Source: Bacteroidales bacterium
GTDB taxonomy: Bacteria; Bacteroidota; Bacteroidia; Bacteroidales; F082
Length of the DNA stretch: 64,000 nt
Direction of reading: 5' to 3'
Assembly (NCBI GenBank): GCA_017428285.1
Contig: JAFRRE010000129.1
Location: 1-64,000, forward strand
Positions 1 through 8,888 of the stretch are shown here, piece after piece; position 1 is the stretch's first letter; the number at the start of each line of letters is the position of its first letter. The notes under the pieces were generated by a model, which was given only the letters and a program-made list of their open reading frames with translations, ran no database searches and had not been told where the DNA came from. The translations under genes and the position numbers were made by a program.

Positions 1-3000
1 AAACTGACTCCCTACCAGCAGGCAAAGAAATACATAGTAAACATGCCTTTATCCCAACATCCTCGCTGGGTTGTCACTTGCAACTTCGCCGAGTTTTTGG
101 TTTACGACATGGAGTTCCCAAACGGTGAGCCTGAAAGCATCTTGCTGAAAGACTTGGGGAAAGAGCATTACCGCTTGCAGTTTCTCGTAGATGCCAATAG
201 TGAGCATATCACCAAGGAGATGCGCGTCTCCATGCAGGCTGGTGAAATCGTTGGCCGTATTTATGACACACTGCTTAAACAGTATGGTGACAGCACCGAT
301 GAAACCTTGCGCTGGCTCAATATCCTTTGCGTTCGCATCGTGTTTTGCCTTTATGCCGAGGACGCGCACATCTTTCGCCACGACCAATTCCATGATTTTC
401 TCTCGGGATACAATGCCAATGATTTGCGCCAAGCCTTGCGAGACCTTTTCGTAGTGCTCAACACTCCCTTGGAAAAGCGTAGTCGCTATCTGAAAGATGA
501 CTTAAAGGCATTCCCATACACTAACGGTGGCTTATTTGAAGAGGAAATCGAGATACCTCAGTTCACCGAGGAAGTGAAACAAACCCTGTTACAAAATGCC
601 TCCTTGGATTTCGATTGGAGCGACATCTCCCCCACCATTTTCGGTGCCGTATTTGAAAGCACCTTGAATCCCGAAACGCGTCGCAGTGGTGGAATGCACT
701 ACACTTCTATTGAGAACATCCACAAGGTTATAGACCCATTGTTCCTCAATGACTTACGTCAAGAACTCGATGAGGTTCTAGCGGAAAAAGTGGAAAAGCA
801 ACGCCAACACAAGCTTGATGAATACCAAGACAAACTTGCCTCACTCACTTTCCTCGACCCTGCCTGTGGAAGCGGTAATTTCCTCACAGAGACTTACCTT
901 AGTTTGCGCAGACTGGAAAACCAAGCCATCCGCGAGCGCTACCACGGCCAGATGATGATGGGAGAATTCAAGAATCCCGTCAAGGTAAGCATCCACCAGT
1001 TCTATGGCATCGAAATCAACGACTTCGCTGTCACTGTGGCCACCACTGCCTTATGGATTTCGGAAGCACAAATGCTTGCCGAAACCGAGCGCATCATCCA
1101 GCATGACATTGACTTCTTGCCGCTGAAAAGCTATGCTAACATTCGTGAGGGCAATGCTTTGCGGATGGACTGGTTAGGAGATGACGCTTCCAAGCGTCGC
1201 GAAAACGGCACTTCATCAGATGTAGACACTTTCAAGCATCGCGAAAATAATGTTTCAGACGCTGGAAGCGTCGGCTCCTTGCAATTTATGGAGCGCGACA
1301 AATTCATTAGCATTACAGGCTCAACACTACCTCATTGGCATCAGGACAACAAAGTACAATTCGTCACTTTCCGCCTCGCCGATTCTTTACCGCAAGTCAA
1401 ACTTGCTGAGTTATCCGACTTCAAGGAAGAATGGTTGAGGTCGCATCCTGAGCCATGGGACCAAGCAACACAAGAAGAATACGACCATATCATCCGCAAA
1501 AAAGTTGACAAATGGCTTGACCAAGGTTATGGCGAATGTATATTGCAAAGCGAAGACATCAGGAAGATCGTTGTCGACGCTCTTTTGTTTTATCATGGCA
1601 AACGATATATGCTCCACCATTTTGTCATCATGCCAAACCATGTCCACCTATTAATTACTCCTATAGGTGATGACACAGTGATGAAATCCATTGGTAGTGT
1701 CAAGCAATTCACTGCCAAAGCCATCAACAAACTGTTAGGTCGTTCAGGCGAAGTGTGGCAAAGGAACGTGTTTGACAGAATGGTTCGTGATGCAGACAAT
1801 TATGAGAAATACGTCCATTACATCAACCAAAATCCTCGCAACCTCCTACCCGACTGCTACACCTTAGGTGGCGACGCTTCCGAGCGTCGCGAAAACGATT
1901 ACCTTGACATAGAAAATCATCTTGAAGGCGATGGTTCTGACGCTTGGAAGCGTCAGTTCCTTTCCGACGCTCAGAAGCGTCGGCTCCAATACGATTACAT
2001 CATGGGCAACCCGCCATTTGTGGGTGCCAGAATGATGTCAGCGACGCAAAAAGACGACCTACTGAATGTTTTTGGCAACAAGTGGAAAAACATCGGCAAT
2101 CTTGACTATGTGAATGGTTGGTACAAGAAAGCAGCCGATTTGCTTCACAACTCACCTAAAACGAAGGTCGCATTGGTTTCCACCAACAGTATCACACAAG
2201 GCGAGCAAGTGGCCAACCTTTGGAAGCCATTGCTTGGCAACGACATCCAAATCGATTTCGCCTACCGCACCTTCCGTTGGGATAGTGAGTCGGAGCAAAA
2301 GGCACATGTACATTGCGTAATCATTGGATTTTCAAGCATCCACAACAGCCAAAAAGAAAAGTTGATTTTTGAAGATAATGGAAACGTAATACATGCAGAA
2401 AACATCAATGCCTACCTTTTGGACGCTACCAATGTGTTCATCGAAAGCAGGAAAACACCTTTGTGCGATGTGTCAGAAATGGTTTTCGGCAATATGCCAA
2501 ACGATGGCGGAAACTTGATTATCAAGGCAGAAGAATACGAGGACTTTATCAAGAAAGAGCCAGAAGCAAAGAAATATGTCCATGAATTTCTTGGAGCTGA
2601 AGAGTTCATCAACGGAAAGAAACGCTATTGTCTATGGCTCGTTGAGGCTTCACCCGCCGAATTAAGACACATGCCTTCGGTCGCTGCCCGTGTTGAAGCC
2701 GTTAGGAAACTAAGAATGGAGAGTAAGCGTGAAGCCACAAAACGGCTTGCCTACACGCCACACTTGTTTGGCGAGATCCGCCAACCAGAAAGCGGGAATT
2801 ATCTGTTGGTTCCAAGTGTCTCTTCAGAAAAACGGCGGTATGTTCCTATCGGCTTTTTACCTAGTGAAACAATTGCAAGCAATCTTGTGCTTGTTATTCC
2901 AAATGCCACGTTATACGAATTTGGCATTCTCACCAGCATAGTTCATAACGCTTGGATGCGGGTAGTATGCGGAAGATTAGAAAGTCGTTATCGTTATTCT

Positions 3001-3375
3001 ATAAATATTGTTTACAACAACTTCCCGTGGCCAGGAGCCGACGCTTCCAAGCGTCGCGAAAATAATAGTTCCGACGCTTCCAAGCATCGTGAAAATGATA
3101 GTTCTGGTCGCGAAAATGATGGTTCCGACGCTTGGAAGCGTCGGCTCCTAATCGAGAAGACTGCCCAAGCCATCCTTGATGCAAGGGCAAAGTATCCCGA
3201 CAGCACCTTGGCCGACTTGTATGACGAGACCTTCATGCCCGCCGACCTGCGCAAAGCCCACCAAGCCAACGACCGCGCCGTGATGGATGCTTACGGCTTC
3301 GACCATAATATGACAGAAAGCCAAATCGTGGCGGAATTGTTCAAATTGTACAAAAATCTCACTGAAAAACGATAA
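1..3375 (+). CDS. MmeI-like (type IIL) restriction-modification enzyme, 5'-truncated, with in-frame RAYT insertion
   Basis: The frame is open to base 1, so the gene starts upstream; the ATG at base 43 is internal (numbering below starts there). The sequence matches MmeI-type enzymes, which combine a DNA methyltransferase, a target-recognition domain and usually an N-terminal nuclease (not visible here). Residues about 192-225 carry the NPETRRSGGMHYTS region, 272-280 are SAM motif I (DPACGSGNF), 321-345 the FYGIEIND region, 656-659 motif IV (NPPF), about 800-970 the probable target-recognition domain, and 1045-1100 the MmeI-type C-terminus (AQAILDARAKYPDSTLADLY). Motifs I and IV lie some 380 residues apart because a whole Y1 transposase domain plus palindromes sits between them. 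A second palindrome cluster occupies residues 998-1036. No stop or frameshift occurs, so the fusion could be translated; whether it is active is unknown. Confidence 0.85.
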   Translation, partial: KLTPYQQAKKYIVNMPLSQHPRWVVTCNFAEFLVYDMEFPNGEPESILLKDLGKEHYRLQFLVDANSEHITKEMRVSMQAGEIVGRIYDTLLKQYGDSTDETLRWLNILCVRIVFCLYAEDAHIFRHDQFHDFLSGYNANDLRQALRDLFVVLNTPLEKRSRYLKDDLKAFPYTNGGLFEEEIEIPQFTEEVKQTLLQNASLDFDWSDISPTIFGAVFESTLNPETRRSGGMHYTSIENIHKVIDPLFLNDLRQELDEVLAEKVEKQRQHKLDEYQDKLASLTFLDPACGSGNFLTETYLSLRRLENQAIRERYHGQMMMGEFKNPVKVSIHQFYGIEINDFAVTVATTALWISEAQMLAETERIIQHDIDFLPLKSYANIREGNALRMDWLGDDASKRRENGTSSDVDTFKHRENNVSDAGSVGSLQFMERDKFISITGSTLPHWHQDNKVQFVTFRLADSLPQVKLAELSDFKEEWLRSHPEPWDQATQEEYDHIIRKKVDKWLDQGYGECILQSEDIRKIVVDALLFYHGKRYMLHHFVIMPNHVHLLITPIGDDTVMKSIGSVKQFTAKAINKLLGRSGEVWQRNVFDRMVRDADNYEKYVHYINQNPRNLLPDCYTLGGDASERRENDYLDIENHLEGDGSDAWKRQFLSDAQKRRLQYDYIMGNPPFVGARMMSATQKDDLLNVFGNKWKNIGNLDYVNGWYKKAADLLHNSPKTKVALVSTNSITQGEQVANLWKPLLGNDIQIDFAYRTFRWDSESEQKAHVHCVIIGFSSIHNSQKEKLIFEDNGNVIHAENINAYLLDATNVFIESRKTPLCDVSEMVFGNMPNDGGNLIIKAEEYEDFIKKEPEAKKYVHEFLGAEEFINGKKRYCLWLVEASPAELRHMPSVAARVEAVRKLRMESKREATKRLAYTPHLFGEIRQPESGNYLLVPSVSSEKRRYVPIGFLPSETIASNLVLVIPNATLYEFGILTSIVHNAWMRVVCGRLESRYRYSINIVYNNFPWPGADASKRRENNSSDASKHRENDSSGRENDGSDAWKRRLLIEKTAQAILDARAKYPDSTLADLYDETFMPADLRKAHQANDRAVMDAYGFDHNMTESQIVAELFKLYKNLTEKR
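1183..1278. repeat. REP palindromes at left flank of RAYT
   Basis: A perfect palindrome GACGCTTCCAAGCGTC (1183-1198) is followed by GCGAAAA. A degenerate copy lies at 1225-1247, and an opposite-facing copy GACGCTGGAAGCGTC (1258-1272) ends in GGCTCC. All are in frame and encode DASKRREN / DAGSVGS-type peptides. Confidence 0.85.
1288..1872 (+). mobile_element. RAYT (REP-associated Y1 transposase) domain inside the methyltransferase gene
   Basis: About 195 codons starting at an internal ATG (base 1288) read as a near-complete REP-associated tyrosine transposase (TnpA_REP, IS200/IS605-like Y1 HUH family). The HUH motif MPNHVHLLI is at residues 530-538 of the host frame, WQRNVFDRMVRD follows, and the probable catalytic tyrosine lies in YINQNP (residues 593-598). 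Family members nick and join single-stranded REP DNA. Palindromes of the kind such enzymes recognise flank it (1183-1278 and 1873-1987). It has no stop codon of its own and reads straight into the host methyltransferase, so it is a domain insertion rather than a separate gene, although internal initiation at 1288 is possible. Confidence 0.88.
1873..1987. repeat. REP palindromes at right flank of RAYT
   Basis: GACGCTTCCGAGCGTC (from 1873) is followed by GCGAAAA. GACGCTTGGAAGCGTC lies at 1939-1954 and GACGCTCAGAAGCGTC plus GGCTCC at 1966-1987. Same family and reading phase as the left flank. The methyltransferase resumes immediately after with YDYIMGNPPF. Confidence 0.85.
3034..3149. repeat. 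Second in-frame REP cluster (inverted pair, BIME-like)
   Basis: GGAGCC plus GACGCTTCCAAGCGTC plus GCGAAAA (3034-3062), a variant copy at 3073-3095, a fragment GGTCGCGAAAATGAT (3106-3120), and the inverted end GACGCTTGGAAGCGTC plus GGCTCC (3127-3148). The outer copies are mirror images, as in bacterial interspersed mosaic elements. The cluster lies in the linker between the recognition region and the C-terminal domain of the same methyltransferase and keeps frame. Confidence 0.85.
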
Positions 3376-3415
3376 TTTTTTCTCGCCTGTACCACGTTTT
3401 GAAACAACCCATGCG

Positions 3416-3423
3416 TATTTTTG
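3416..3423 (+). promoter_or_regulatory. Putative -7 box TATTTTTG
   Basis: Matches the Bacteroidetes sigma-ABfr -7 consensus TAnnTTTG, 40 bases before the ATG at 3463. A TTTTG sits about 15 bases upstream, closer than the usual spacing for a -33 element. Confidence 0.45.
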
Positions 3424-3462
3424 CATCGTGAATCATCCATTCTAAGCAAATGAAGAACAAAC

Positions 3463-4725
3463 ATGTGGACATTCGTTGACATAGGGTTTTCTGGAGGGTT
3501 AGTGGTAACCATTCTGCTCATCATTTGGTCCATCCGATATTTTCGTGAAAAATGGCAAAACTCCTTCAACGAGCGAAAATGGAAAGCCCAATGGGAAGAA
3601 AAGGAAAGAAAAGAACTCGAAGAAGCAGAAAAACGTATCGATAAATCCAAAGTTCTCGTCTCAGAAGAAAAGTTCGATGCATTGGCTCTCGAAACAAGAA
3701 AACTTGCCAAATTGGTCAACCATTTCTGCTACGAGTCCTCATTCATTGATTATTACCACAAAATCCATCCTGAAGATAGCACTCATGAAAACGGAGACGA
3801 TGTGTTCCTTGATTTTGAATACATCTTATTAGATGACATATTGTGGGTGTATGACCAATTGGGGCATCGCTACGTAAGATTAGGTAAAAACAGCATCAAC
3901 TTCGATACTCCTGAAGGCCAGTGTCTGTACATTATCTATGAATCCGTTTCAGAAATAAATGACAATGAAGGATATGCATATCGTTATTTCAGAGGAGCCG
4001 TTGGTGACCCAGAATCCCTTTCTTATAAAGCCAGAGAGCCTTTAAGAAGTATCTTTGAGACCTTGACAAAGTATTCATCGGACAAAAGCCAAGATGACTA
4101 TGTGATATGCAAATACATTCAAAACTATAATACAGAATACGAGCAAGTTTACCGCTTACTGATGTATAGGATTGCTAAGATGGTGGCAGAATCAGATGGA
4201 GAATTGAGCATTGAAGAACAGCAATGGCTAATAAAAAATGAACCACAGAAAGCAATGGAATCATCCTCAATCGAACAAAGCATATTGTCGTATCAACCAC
4301 CCAAAATCAATTATAATTCAAACAGTAATTGGGATTCATGCGATGATGACAACTATAATGACGAAGACGGTGTTTCTTTCAGCGACTTGTCGGCAACCAT
4401 CACTTATTCGGTCATGGACGCTCCTGAAGAAGAATGCGATTTAGACAATCTTTCCGATCGCGATTTACAAAGACTGAAAGCAGCAGATGACAATGGAGAG
4501 TATCTCGATTCAGATTACATCTCCGAACACATGCATTCCATCCATAACAAAATCATAGAAGCCATTAGAGAAGATTTGGAAAGCAAATTAGGAGATCCGC
4601 ATGACGGAATGGTGGAAGTACATCATCCTCCAGCGTATTGGGGATGGGAAAAAGTACATGCTTCACACCAAGAGATGAGTATGGCCGACGATGATGAAAT
4701 TGAATACACTGTAGATGTCTATTAA
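3463..4725 (+). CDS. Membrane-anchored protein with TerB-like segment
   Basis: A 420-residue protein of unknown function. Residues about 7-26 (GGLVVTILLIIWSIRYF) form one transmembrane helix, followed by a strongly charged helical segment (residues 30-65, Lys/Glu-rich, possible coiled coil). A segment near residues 230-262 (RIAKMVAESDGELSIEEQQW) resembles the conserved core of TerB/tellurite-resistance-like domains, which have an acidic DGxLSxxE motif. The C-terminal third is very acidic. It heads a compact three-gene operon with the two following genes (18-base gap). TerB-like domains occur in stress and conflict-related systems, but the similarity is a motif-level impression. Confidence 0.7.
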   Translation: MWTFVDIGFSGGLVVTILLIIWSIRYFREKWQNSFNERKWKAQWEEKERKELEEAEKRIDKSKVLVSEEKFDALALETRKLAKLVNHFCYESSFIDYYHKIHPEDSTHENGDDVFLDFEYILLDDILWVYDQLGHRYVRLGKNSINFDTPEGQCLYIIYESVSEINDNEGYAYRYFRGAVGDPESLSYKAREPLRSIFETLTKYSSDKSQDDYVICKYIQNYNTEYEQVYRLLMYRIAKMVAESDGELSIEEQQWLIKNEPQKAMESSSIEQSILSYQPPKINYNSNSNWDSCDDDNYNDEDGVSFSDLSATITYSVMDAPEEECDLDNLSDRDLQRLKAADDNGEYLDSDYISEHMHSIHNKIIEAIREDLESKLGDPHDGMVEVHHPPAYWGWEKVHASHQEMSMADDDEIEYTVDVY

Positions 4726-4743
4726 CCGAAAATACCATATTAA

Positions 4744-5043
4744 TTGATAATGAAAAATACAATGGAAAAGAAAAGGCTTACAGCAAACAAGTATTTAGTT
4801 CACCTAACTGAGCATCCAAGCACATTGCGTCAGAAACTCCAAGATATTTTGATTTCCGTTTCGTGGAGAGACTTTTCTAATCACTACATGGGTAAAAAAG
4901 GATCATGGTTATATGAAAAAATCGATGGTTTTGACCGATTTGGAGAAGCAACCTCTCCCATGACTGACGAAGAGCTAACAAACTTCAAGAACGGTTTGCT
5001 CGACCTTTCAGAACGAATTAAAAAAGTAGCGGAATCATTATAA
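4744..5043 (+). CDS. DUF5053-like small protein
   Basis: A 99-residue protein resembling the Bacteroidetes DUF5053 family: the segment SNHYMGKKGSWLYEKIDG followed by a helical C-terminus (TDEELTNFKNGLLDLSERI) matches the family pattern of a FGKSxSWLYQRINGN core. Function unknown; many relatives lie in mobile or accessory regions. Alternative in-frame starts exist at 4750 and 4762. The stop codon overlaps the next gene's start by one base (TAATG), so the pair is probably translationally coupled. Confidence 0.7.
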   Translation: MIMKNTMEKKRLTANKYLVHLTEHPSTLRQKLQDILISVSWRDFSNHYMGKKGSWLYEKIDGFDRFGEATSPMTDEELTNFKNGLLDLSERIKKVAESL

Positions 5044-5615
5044 TGAGACTCTGGACTTCACAAAGAATAGGTTTTTACAAAGACGTCATCGACAATGGCA
5101 TAGCCTATTGCGACAGTATCAGTTATTGGGCAAGGCATAACGATATTGCTTACAAATGGATGGCCGAACAAATGAGACTCAGGATTGGAGAGCCTCCTTT
5201 GCCGCAAATCGCACTGCCTGTTTGGGCATGGTACCAATATGATTCACGAAAAAAGAAAAAGCCTCCACTTTCTCCCTTAGACAAAGGCAACAATAGTGTG
5301 GAAATGATGATGGAAATTGAAGTTCCAGATAATGAAGTACTTTTATCTGACTTCGATTTATGGATGCTGCCTCTCAATGGTGGGGACACCTTAACTAACA
5401 AACGGTTAAAGAAAAAAGTCGAAGAACATTTCTTTACTGAATTTACTAAAAAACCAAAAGAAATCCAGCAATTGATTAAAGACAGTTGGGTTAGGGTTTT
5501 CGACTTGAAGACTATAGACAAATACTACGCACCCCGACCAATGAAAAGCCGAAGTATCCAAGCCACACTTTGGTGCGTCAGGAAAGAATATCTGATTTCG
5601 GCTGTTAAATATTGA
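5043..5615 (+). CDS. DUF3841 family protein
   Basis: A 190-residue protein with the DUF3841 hallmarks: MRLWTSQ at the N-terminus, AYKWMAEQMRLRIGEPP, PVWAWYQYD, IEVPDNEVLLSDFDLWMLPLN, and a C-terminal QATLWCVRKEYL. Molecular function is not established. Between PVWAWYQYD and the EIEVPD motif, where relatives usually have a KKPDLR-type stretch, this copy reads PPLSPLDKGN, a peptide often produced when a dispersed nucleotide repeat is read in frame (bases 5262-5287). It is the last gene of the 3463-5615 operon and converges on the helicase gene with 13 bases between stops. Confidence 0.85.
   Translation: MRLWTSQRIGFYKDVIDNGIAYCDSISYWARHNDIAYKWMAEQMRLRIGEPPLPQIALPVWAWYQYDSRKKKKPPLSPLDKGNNSVEMMMEIEVPDNEVLLSDFDLWMLPLNGGDTLTNKRLKKKVEEHFFTEFTKKPKEIQQLIKDSWVRVFDLKTIDKYYAPRPMKSRSIQATLWCVRKEYLISAVKY
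5262..5287. repeat. Possible in-frame dispersed repeat (PPLSPLDKGN-coding)
   Basis: CTTTCTCCCTTAGACAAAGG resembles a dispersed repeat that reads as PPLSPLDKG in many bacterial proteins. Only one copy is seen here, so repeat status is by analogy. Confidence 0.35.
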
Positions 5616-5628
5616 ATGCTTTCAATGA

Positions 5629-8600
5629 CTATTCAATTGGTCCCTCTACTTCTATCTCATCCTCAGCCAAATACACCAAACACCCTCGAATCTCCTTATC
5701 GGTCATTTCCCTCAAGGCATTGGCATATGTACGAACCTGATTATGGTGTTCTTCTTTCTTCTGACCCGTCTTATAGTCAATCAGATAGATGGCATCGGGA
5801 AGCTCGGCATAACGGTCCAGACGGATGACCTTATCTTTTGCTTTGGGATAAAAGATCTCGCACTCTGTCTTCACTTTGGCTGAGGAATTGAAGGCTGCCG
5901 AAATCAGTGGATATTGTGCCATTTGGAAGAATTTGTCACGAATCCAATCAGCGGTCTCTTGATTGATAGTGCCATCAGAGACAACAGGTGACAATACCTG
6001 CTCTATATCGTTAATTGTGCGAATCTTCGCCAAAATCTGATGTACCAACTCTCCCCATTCACGCGGCAATAGCTTGTCGCTCTTCGATTGCCACACCATC
6101 GTCGGATTGGAATCGACATTGATTTTTCCAAACCAATCCCCAGCCACAGACTCAGTCGTCAACTCTTTCTTTTCTTCCTTCTGTTTCTCTTTCGGTTTCA
6201 TGAAATCAGGGTTGCCAAAACGATACACCAAAGCATTGTTATCTGGCACTTGATGGTCATTTTTATCCTTGAGGAAATCGAGAATGACATTGGGCTTGTC
6301 AGCTTTACCTTGCTTGGCGATGACATAAAGCCGCTGCACAGCACGAGTGAAGGCGACATAAAGCAAATTGAGATTGTCCAACTGGTTGCTTTCCTTTTCC
6401 TTCTTTACCAATTTTGGGGCTATGTCACCCACGCTCTCGGCTTTTGAATCCAGTTTAAACAACACCTTATCCAAATTAGGGATGGCTTCAAAGCCCAAGT
6501 CCTCGGGACGCAACCATTCCTCAGCCGCCTTGCTGGCATTCAACTTCTCATCCAAATCGATGATCGCCTCAGGATAGATGACCACTGGGAACTCTAATCC
6601 CTTCGACTTATGGATGGTCATGATTTTCACCGCATTACCGCTCACCGACATCACCGCAAGTTTGTCCTGCCTTTTATTCCAATACGTTAGAAAGTCAGCA
6701 ATGCCTTCCCTTATCCCCGACTGCGATTTGAAGACCTCTTCCATAAAATAGTTCAAAAAGGCATCGTGGATGGTGTCAAAATGATAGATGCGCAACAGGT
6801 TGGCACAAAGGTCATAGAGACAAGTCGCCTTGGAGAGGGCGCTTTGCAACAAGCCTGACTCACCCAAACCCATCACGGTTTCAATTGCCGTCTCCCCTTG
6901 GGCAATGGCTTTCACCTCACCGAAAACTTGACTGATATTCCCATCGAAATCGGGCTCTTGCGTCAGTTTCCAATAAAACAACACATTGGCAACATTCGGT
7001 TCATTATCACTATAAAGCAAATAACGCAAGGTATTCACCATCAGCTGCACTTTGTCAGATGACTTGAGTAAAATCGATTCTTGCGAGATGACAGGAATCC
7101 CCTTGTCGTTCAAGTAGTTGGCCATCTCCGAGCCATAATCAGACTTACGGGTGAGCAAGGCTATGTCGGAATATTGATAACCCTTGGTTCCTGTAAGCTC
7201 ACGAATGATGGCCTCTACCTTATCAAAACAGTAATTTGGCTGGTTTTCGGCATCATATAGATCCACCTGCACCAAACCTTCATTGTCAGTCTTACTAATC
7301 TTTTGAACAATGTCAACTTTCTCATGGGTGCCTGGCTTCTCTGACACATACACCTTTTGCAAATCAGATGACAAGTTGGTAAACACCGACTCGAAGAAAG
7401 CATTGTTGAATTCGACAACCTGGGCATAGGAACGATAGTTGGTGTCTAGATTCTTGAAAGCGAAATTGTCTTTCAGATTCTGCTCAAACTGTCGGAATGC
7501 CGCCTCGCGTTCATCCTTGGGCAAAGCATAGATCTCAGGCAAGTTGACAATCTGCTCCACCTCACCACTGCGGAAACGGTAGATGGACTGTTTGCCGTCG
7601 CCCACCACCATACTCATATTGCCCGATGACAAGCCGTTGTCTATCAGCGGCAAAAGATTCTGCCATTGCAGCACCGAAGTGTCTTGGAACTCATCCACAA
7701 GCACATGACGGAAATGTTCTCCAATGCGCTCATAAACAAAGGGAACCGAAAAATCGCCCATCACTGTGTTGAGCAGTTTGTTGAACTCAGAAATGTGTAC
7801 CACTTCTTCCTCGTTGGCCAAAGCGTCGAACTCCATCCGAATCTGCGTGCGGAGGGCATAGAGATAAAGCAAATCCCTTTGCGTTTTGTAGAACAAAAAT
7901 GCCCCCAAACCTTTCTCAATTTCGTCTTTCATCGCCTGAAGTACAGGCAGCAAAGCGGCATTAATGACATCCACCTGGCTCTTTCCCAATTGCTTTTCGC
8001 CCTCTTTTGAGAAACAATTCCCTTTTTCAAGCACGCCATTGAAACGAGAGCTGGGCTGCTCGTATGTCTTTGCCGATAGTTTCCTGATGTATGAGATGAA
8101 GCCATTTTTCCCGTAGGCATAAAACTCATCTCTGAGGCCATACTGTCTCTCAAGTTGTCCGAAATCATCCAAATGCTCTTGTATGTCTCGTTCAAAGTCT
8201 CTCGTTTTATCATTCAGAAAGTCAATGGTTTGCTTGTATTGGGAATAATTCTTGATGCTGTTGTTCCCCTCCTTTTGGTAAGCCTTCTCAGTCATCAGCT
8301 TGGCAACGAAGTCGGAAAGCTGATTCTCAATGGCCGTTGAACGCTGGCTGTCGAACTGATTGTTACTGAAGTCGACCAACAAGCGCGTCAAAAAATCATC
8401 TTGATCGCTGATTCTCAAACCCAGTTGTTCCGTAATGGTCTCCGCCACCTCATCCGTATCGATGCTGACCGAGTACTGGCTCGGCAATCCCAAATCGTGT
8501 GCGAAGCTTCGCGACAGTTTTTGCACAAAGGCATCGATGGTGCTCACGCAAAAGCTACTATAGTCATGCATAATATGCGTCATCAAACTTTGCGTGTTGC

Positions 8601-8880
8601 TTTTCAGTTCTGCATCGCTGATACCTAATTCTTCAATCAGTGTGGCCTCCATAGACTTGGGATCGACCTTCTCGCTGTCAATGATTTCACGCAATGTCTT
8701 CACGATCTTGGCTTTCATGTCGTTGGCTGCCGCATTGGTGAAGGTGATGGCAAGGATGTTTCTGAAATTGCTTACCGCACCTTTATTGGCAAGACATAGT
8801 TTCAGGTATTCCTTAATGAGCGTAAAGGTCTTTCCCGCCCCGGCCGACGCCTGGAAGACTTTGAAATTGGCGCTTTTCAT
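5629..8880 (-). CDS. AddA/RecB-like UvrD-family helicase-nuclease
   Basis: A protein of about 1083 residues with superfamily I helicase motifs in order: Walker A QASAGAGKTFTLI near the N-terminus, Walker B DEFQDTSVLQW, GDGKQSIYRFRSG, a linking 2A/2B region, IHKSKGLEFPVV and LNLLYVAFTRAVQRLYV. A C-terminal PD-(D/E)XK nuclease of the RecB type follows (GELVHQILAKI, then KDKVIRLDRYAE and LIDYKTG, where the Asp and the DYK are the expected metal-binding residues). Such proteins resect double-strand breaks as the AddA subunit of AddAB. No AddB partner is in the window. I chose the ATG at 8880 (MKSANFK, directly before the helicase fold); a GTG at 8889 overlaps the tamB-like stop as TAGTG and is also possible. 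Cotranscribed behind the TamB-like gene. Confidence 0.9.
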   Translation of the reverse strand: MKSANFKVFQASAGAGKTFTLIKEYLKLCLANKGAVSNFRNILAITFTNAAANDMKAKIVKTLREIIDSEKVDPKSMEATLIEELGISDAELKSNTQSLMTHIMHDYSSFCVSTIDAFVQKLSRSFAHDLGLPSQYSVSIDTDEVAETITEQLGLRISDQDDFLTRLLVDFSNNQFDSQRSTAIENQLSDFVAKLMTEKAYQKEGNNSIKNYSQYKQTIDFLNDKTRDFERDIQEHLDDFGQLERQYGLRDEFYAYGKNGFISYIRKLSAKTYEQPSSRFNGVLEKGNCFSKEGEKQLGKSQVDVINAALLPVLQAMKDEIEKGLGAFLFYKTQRDLLYLYALRTQIRMEFDALANEEEVVHISEFNKLLNTVMGDFSVPFVYERIGEHFRHVLVDEFQDTSVLQWQNLLPLIDNGLSSGNMSMVVGDGKQSIYRFRSGEVEQIVNLPEIYALPKDEREAAFRQFEQNLKDNFAFKNLDTNYRSYAQVVEFNNAFFESVFTNLSSDLQKVYVSEKPGTHEKVDIVQKISKTDNEGLVQVDLYDAENQPNYCFDKVEAIIRELTGTKGYQYSDIALLTRKSDYGSEMANYLNDKGIPVISQESILLKSSDKVQLMVNTLRYLLYSDNEPNVANVLFYWKLTQEPDFDGNISQVFGEVKAIAQGETAIETVMGLGESGLLQSALSKATCLYDLCANLLRIYHFDTIHDAFLNYFMEEVFKSQSGIREGIADFLTYWNKRQDKLAVMSVSGNAVKIMTIHKSKGLEFPVVIYPEAIIDLDEKLNASKAAEEWLRPEDLGFEAIPNLDKVLFKLDSKAESVGDIAPKLVKKEKESNQLDNLNLLYVAFTRAVQRLYVIAKQGKADKPNVILDFLKDKNDHQVPDNNALVYRFGNPDFMKPKEKQKEEKKELTTESVAGDWFGKINVDSNPTMVWQSKSDKLLPREWGELVHQILAKIRTINDIEQVLSPVVSDGTINQETADWIRDKFFQMAQYPLISAAFNSSAKVKTECEIFYPKAKDKVIRLDRYAELPDAIYLIDYKTGQKKEEHHNQVRTYANALREMTDKEIRGCLVYLAEDEIEVEGPIE

Positions 8881-8888
8881 GGTAATCA

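Noticed and set aside
1411..1799. Open frames antisense to the RAYT segment
   Set aside because: No family features; the sense frame has clear HUH and tyrosine motifs.
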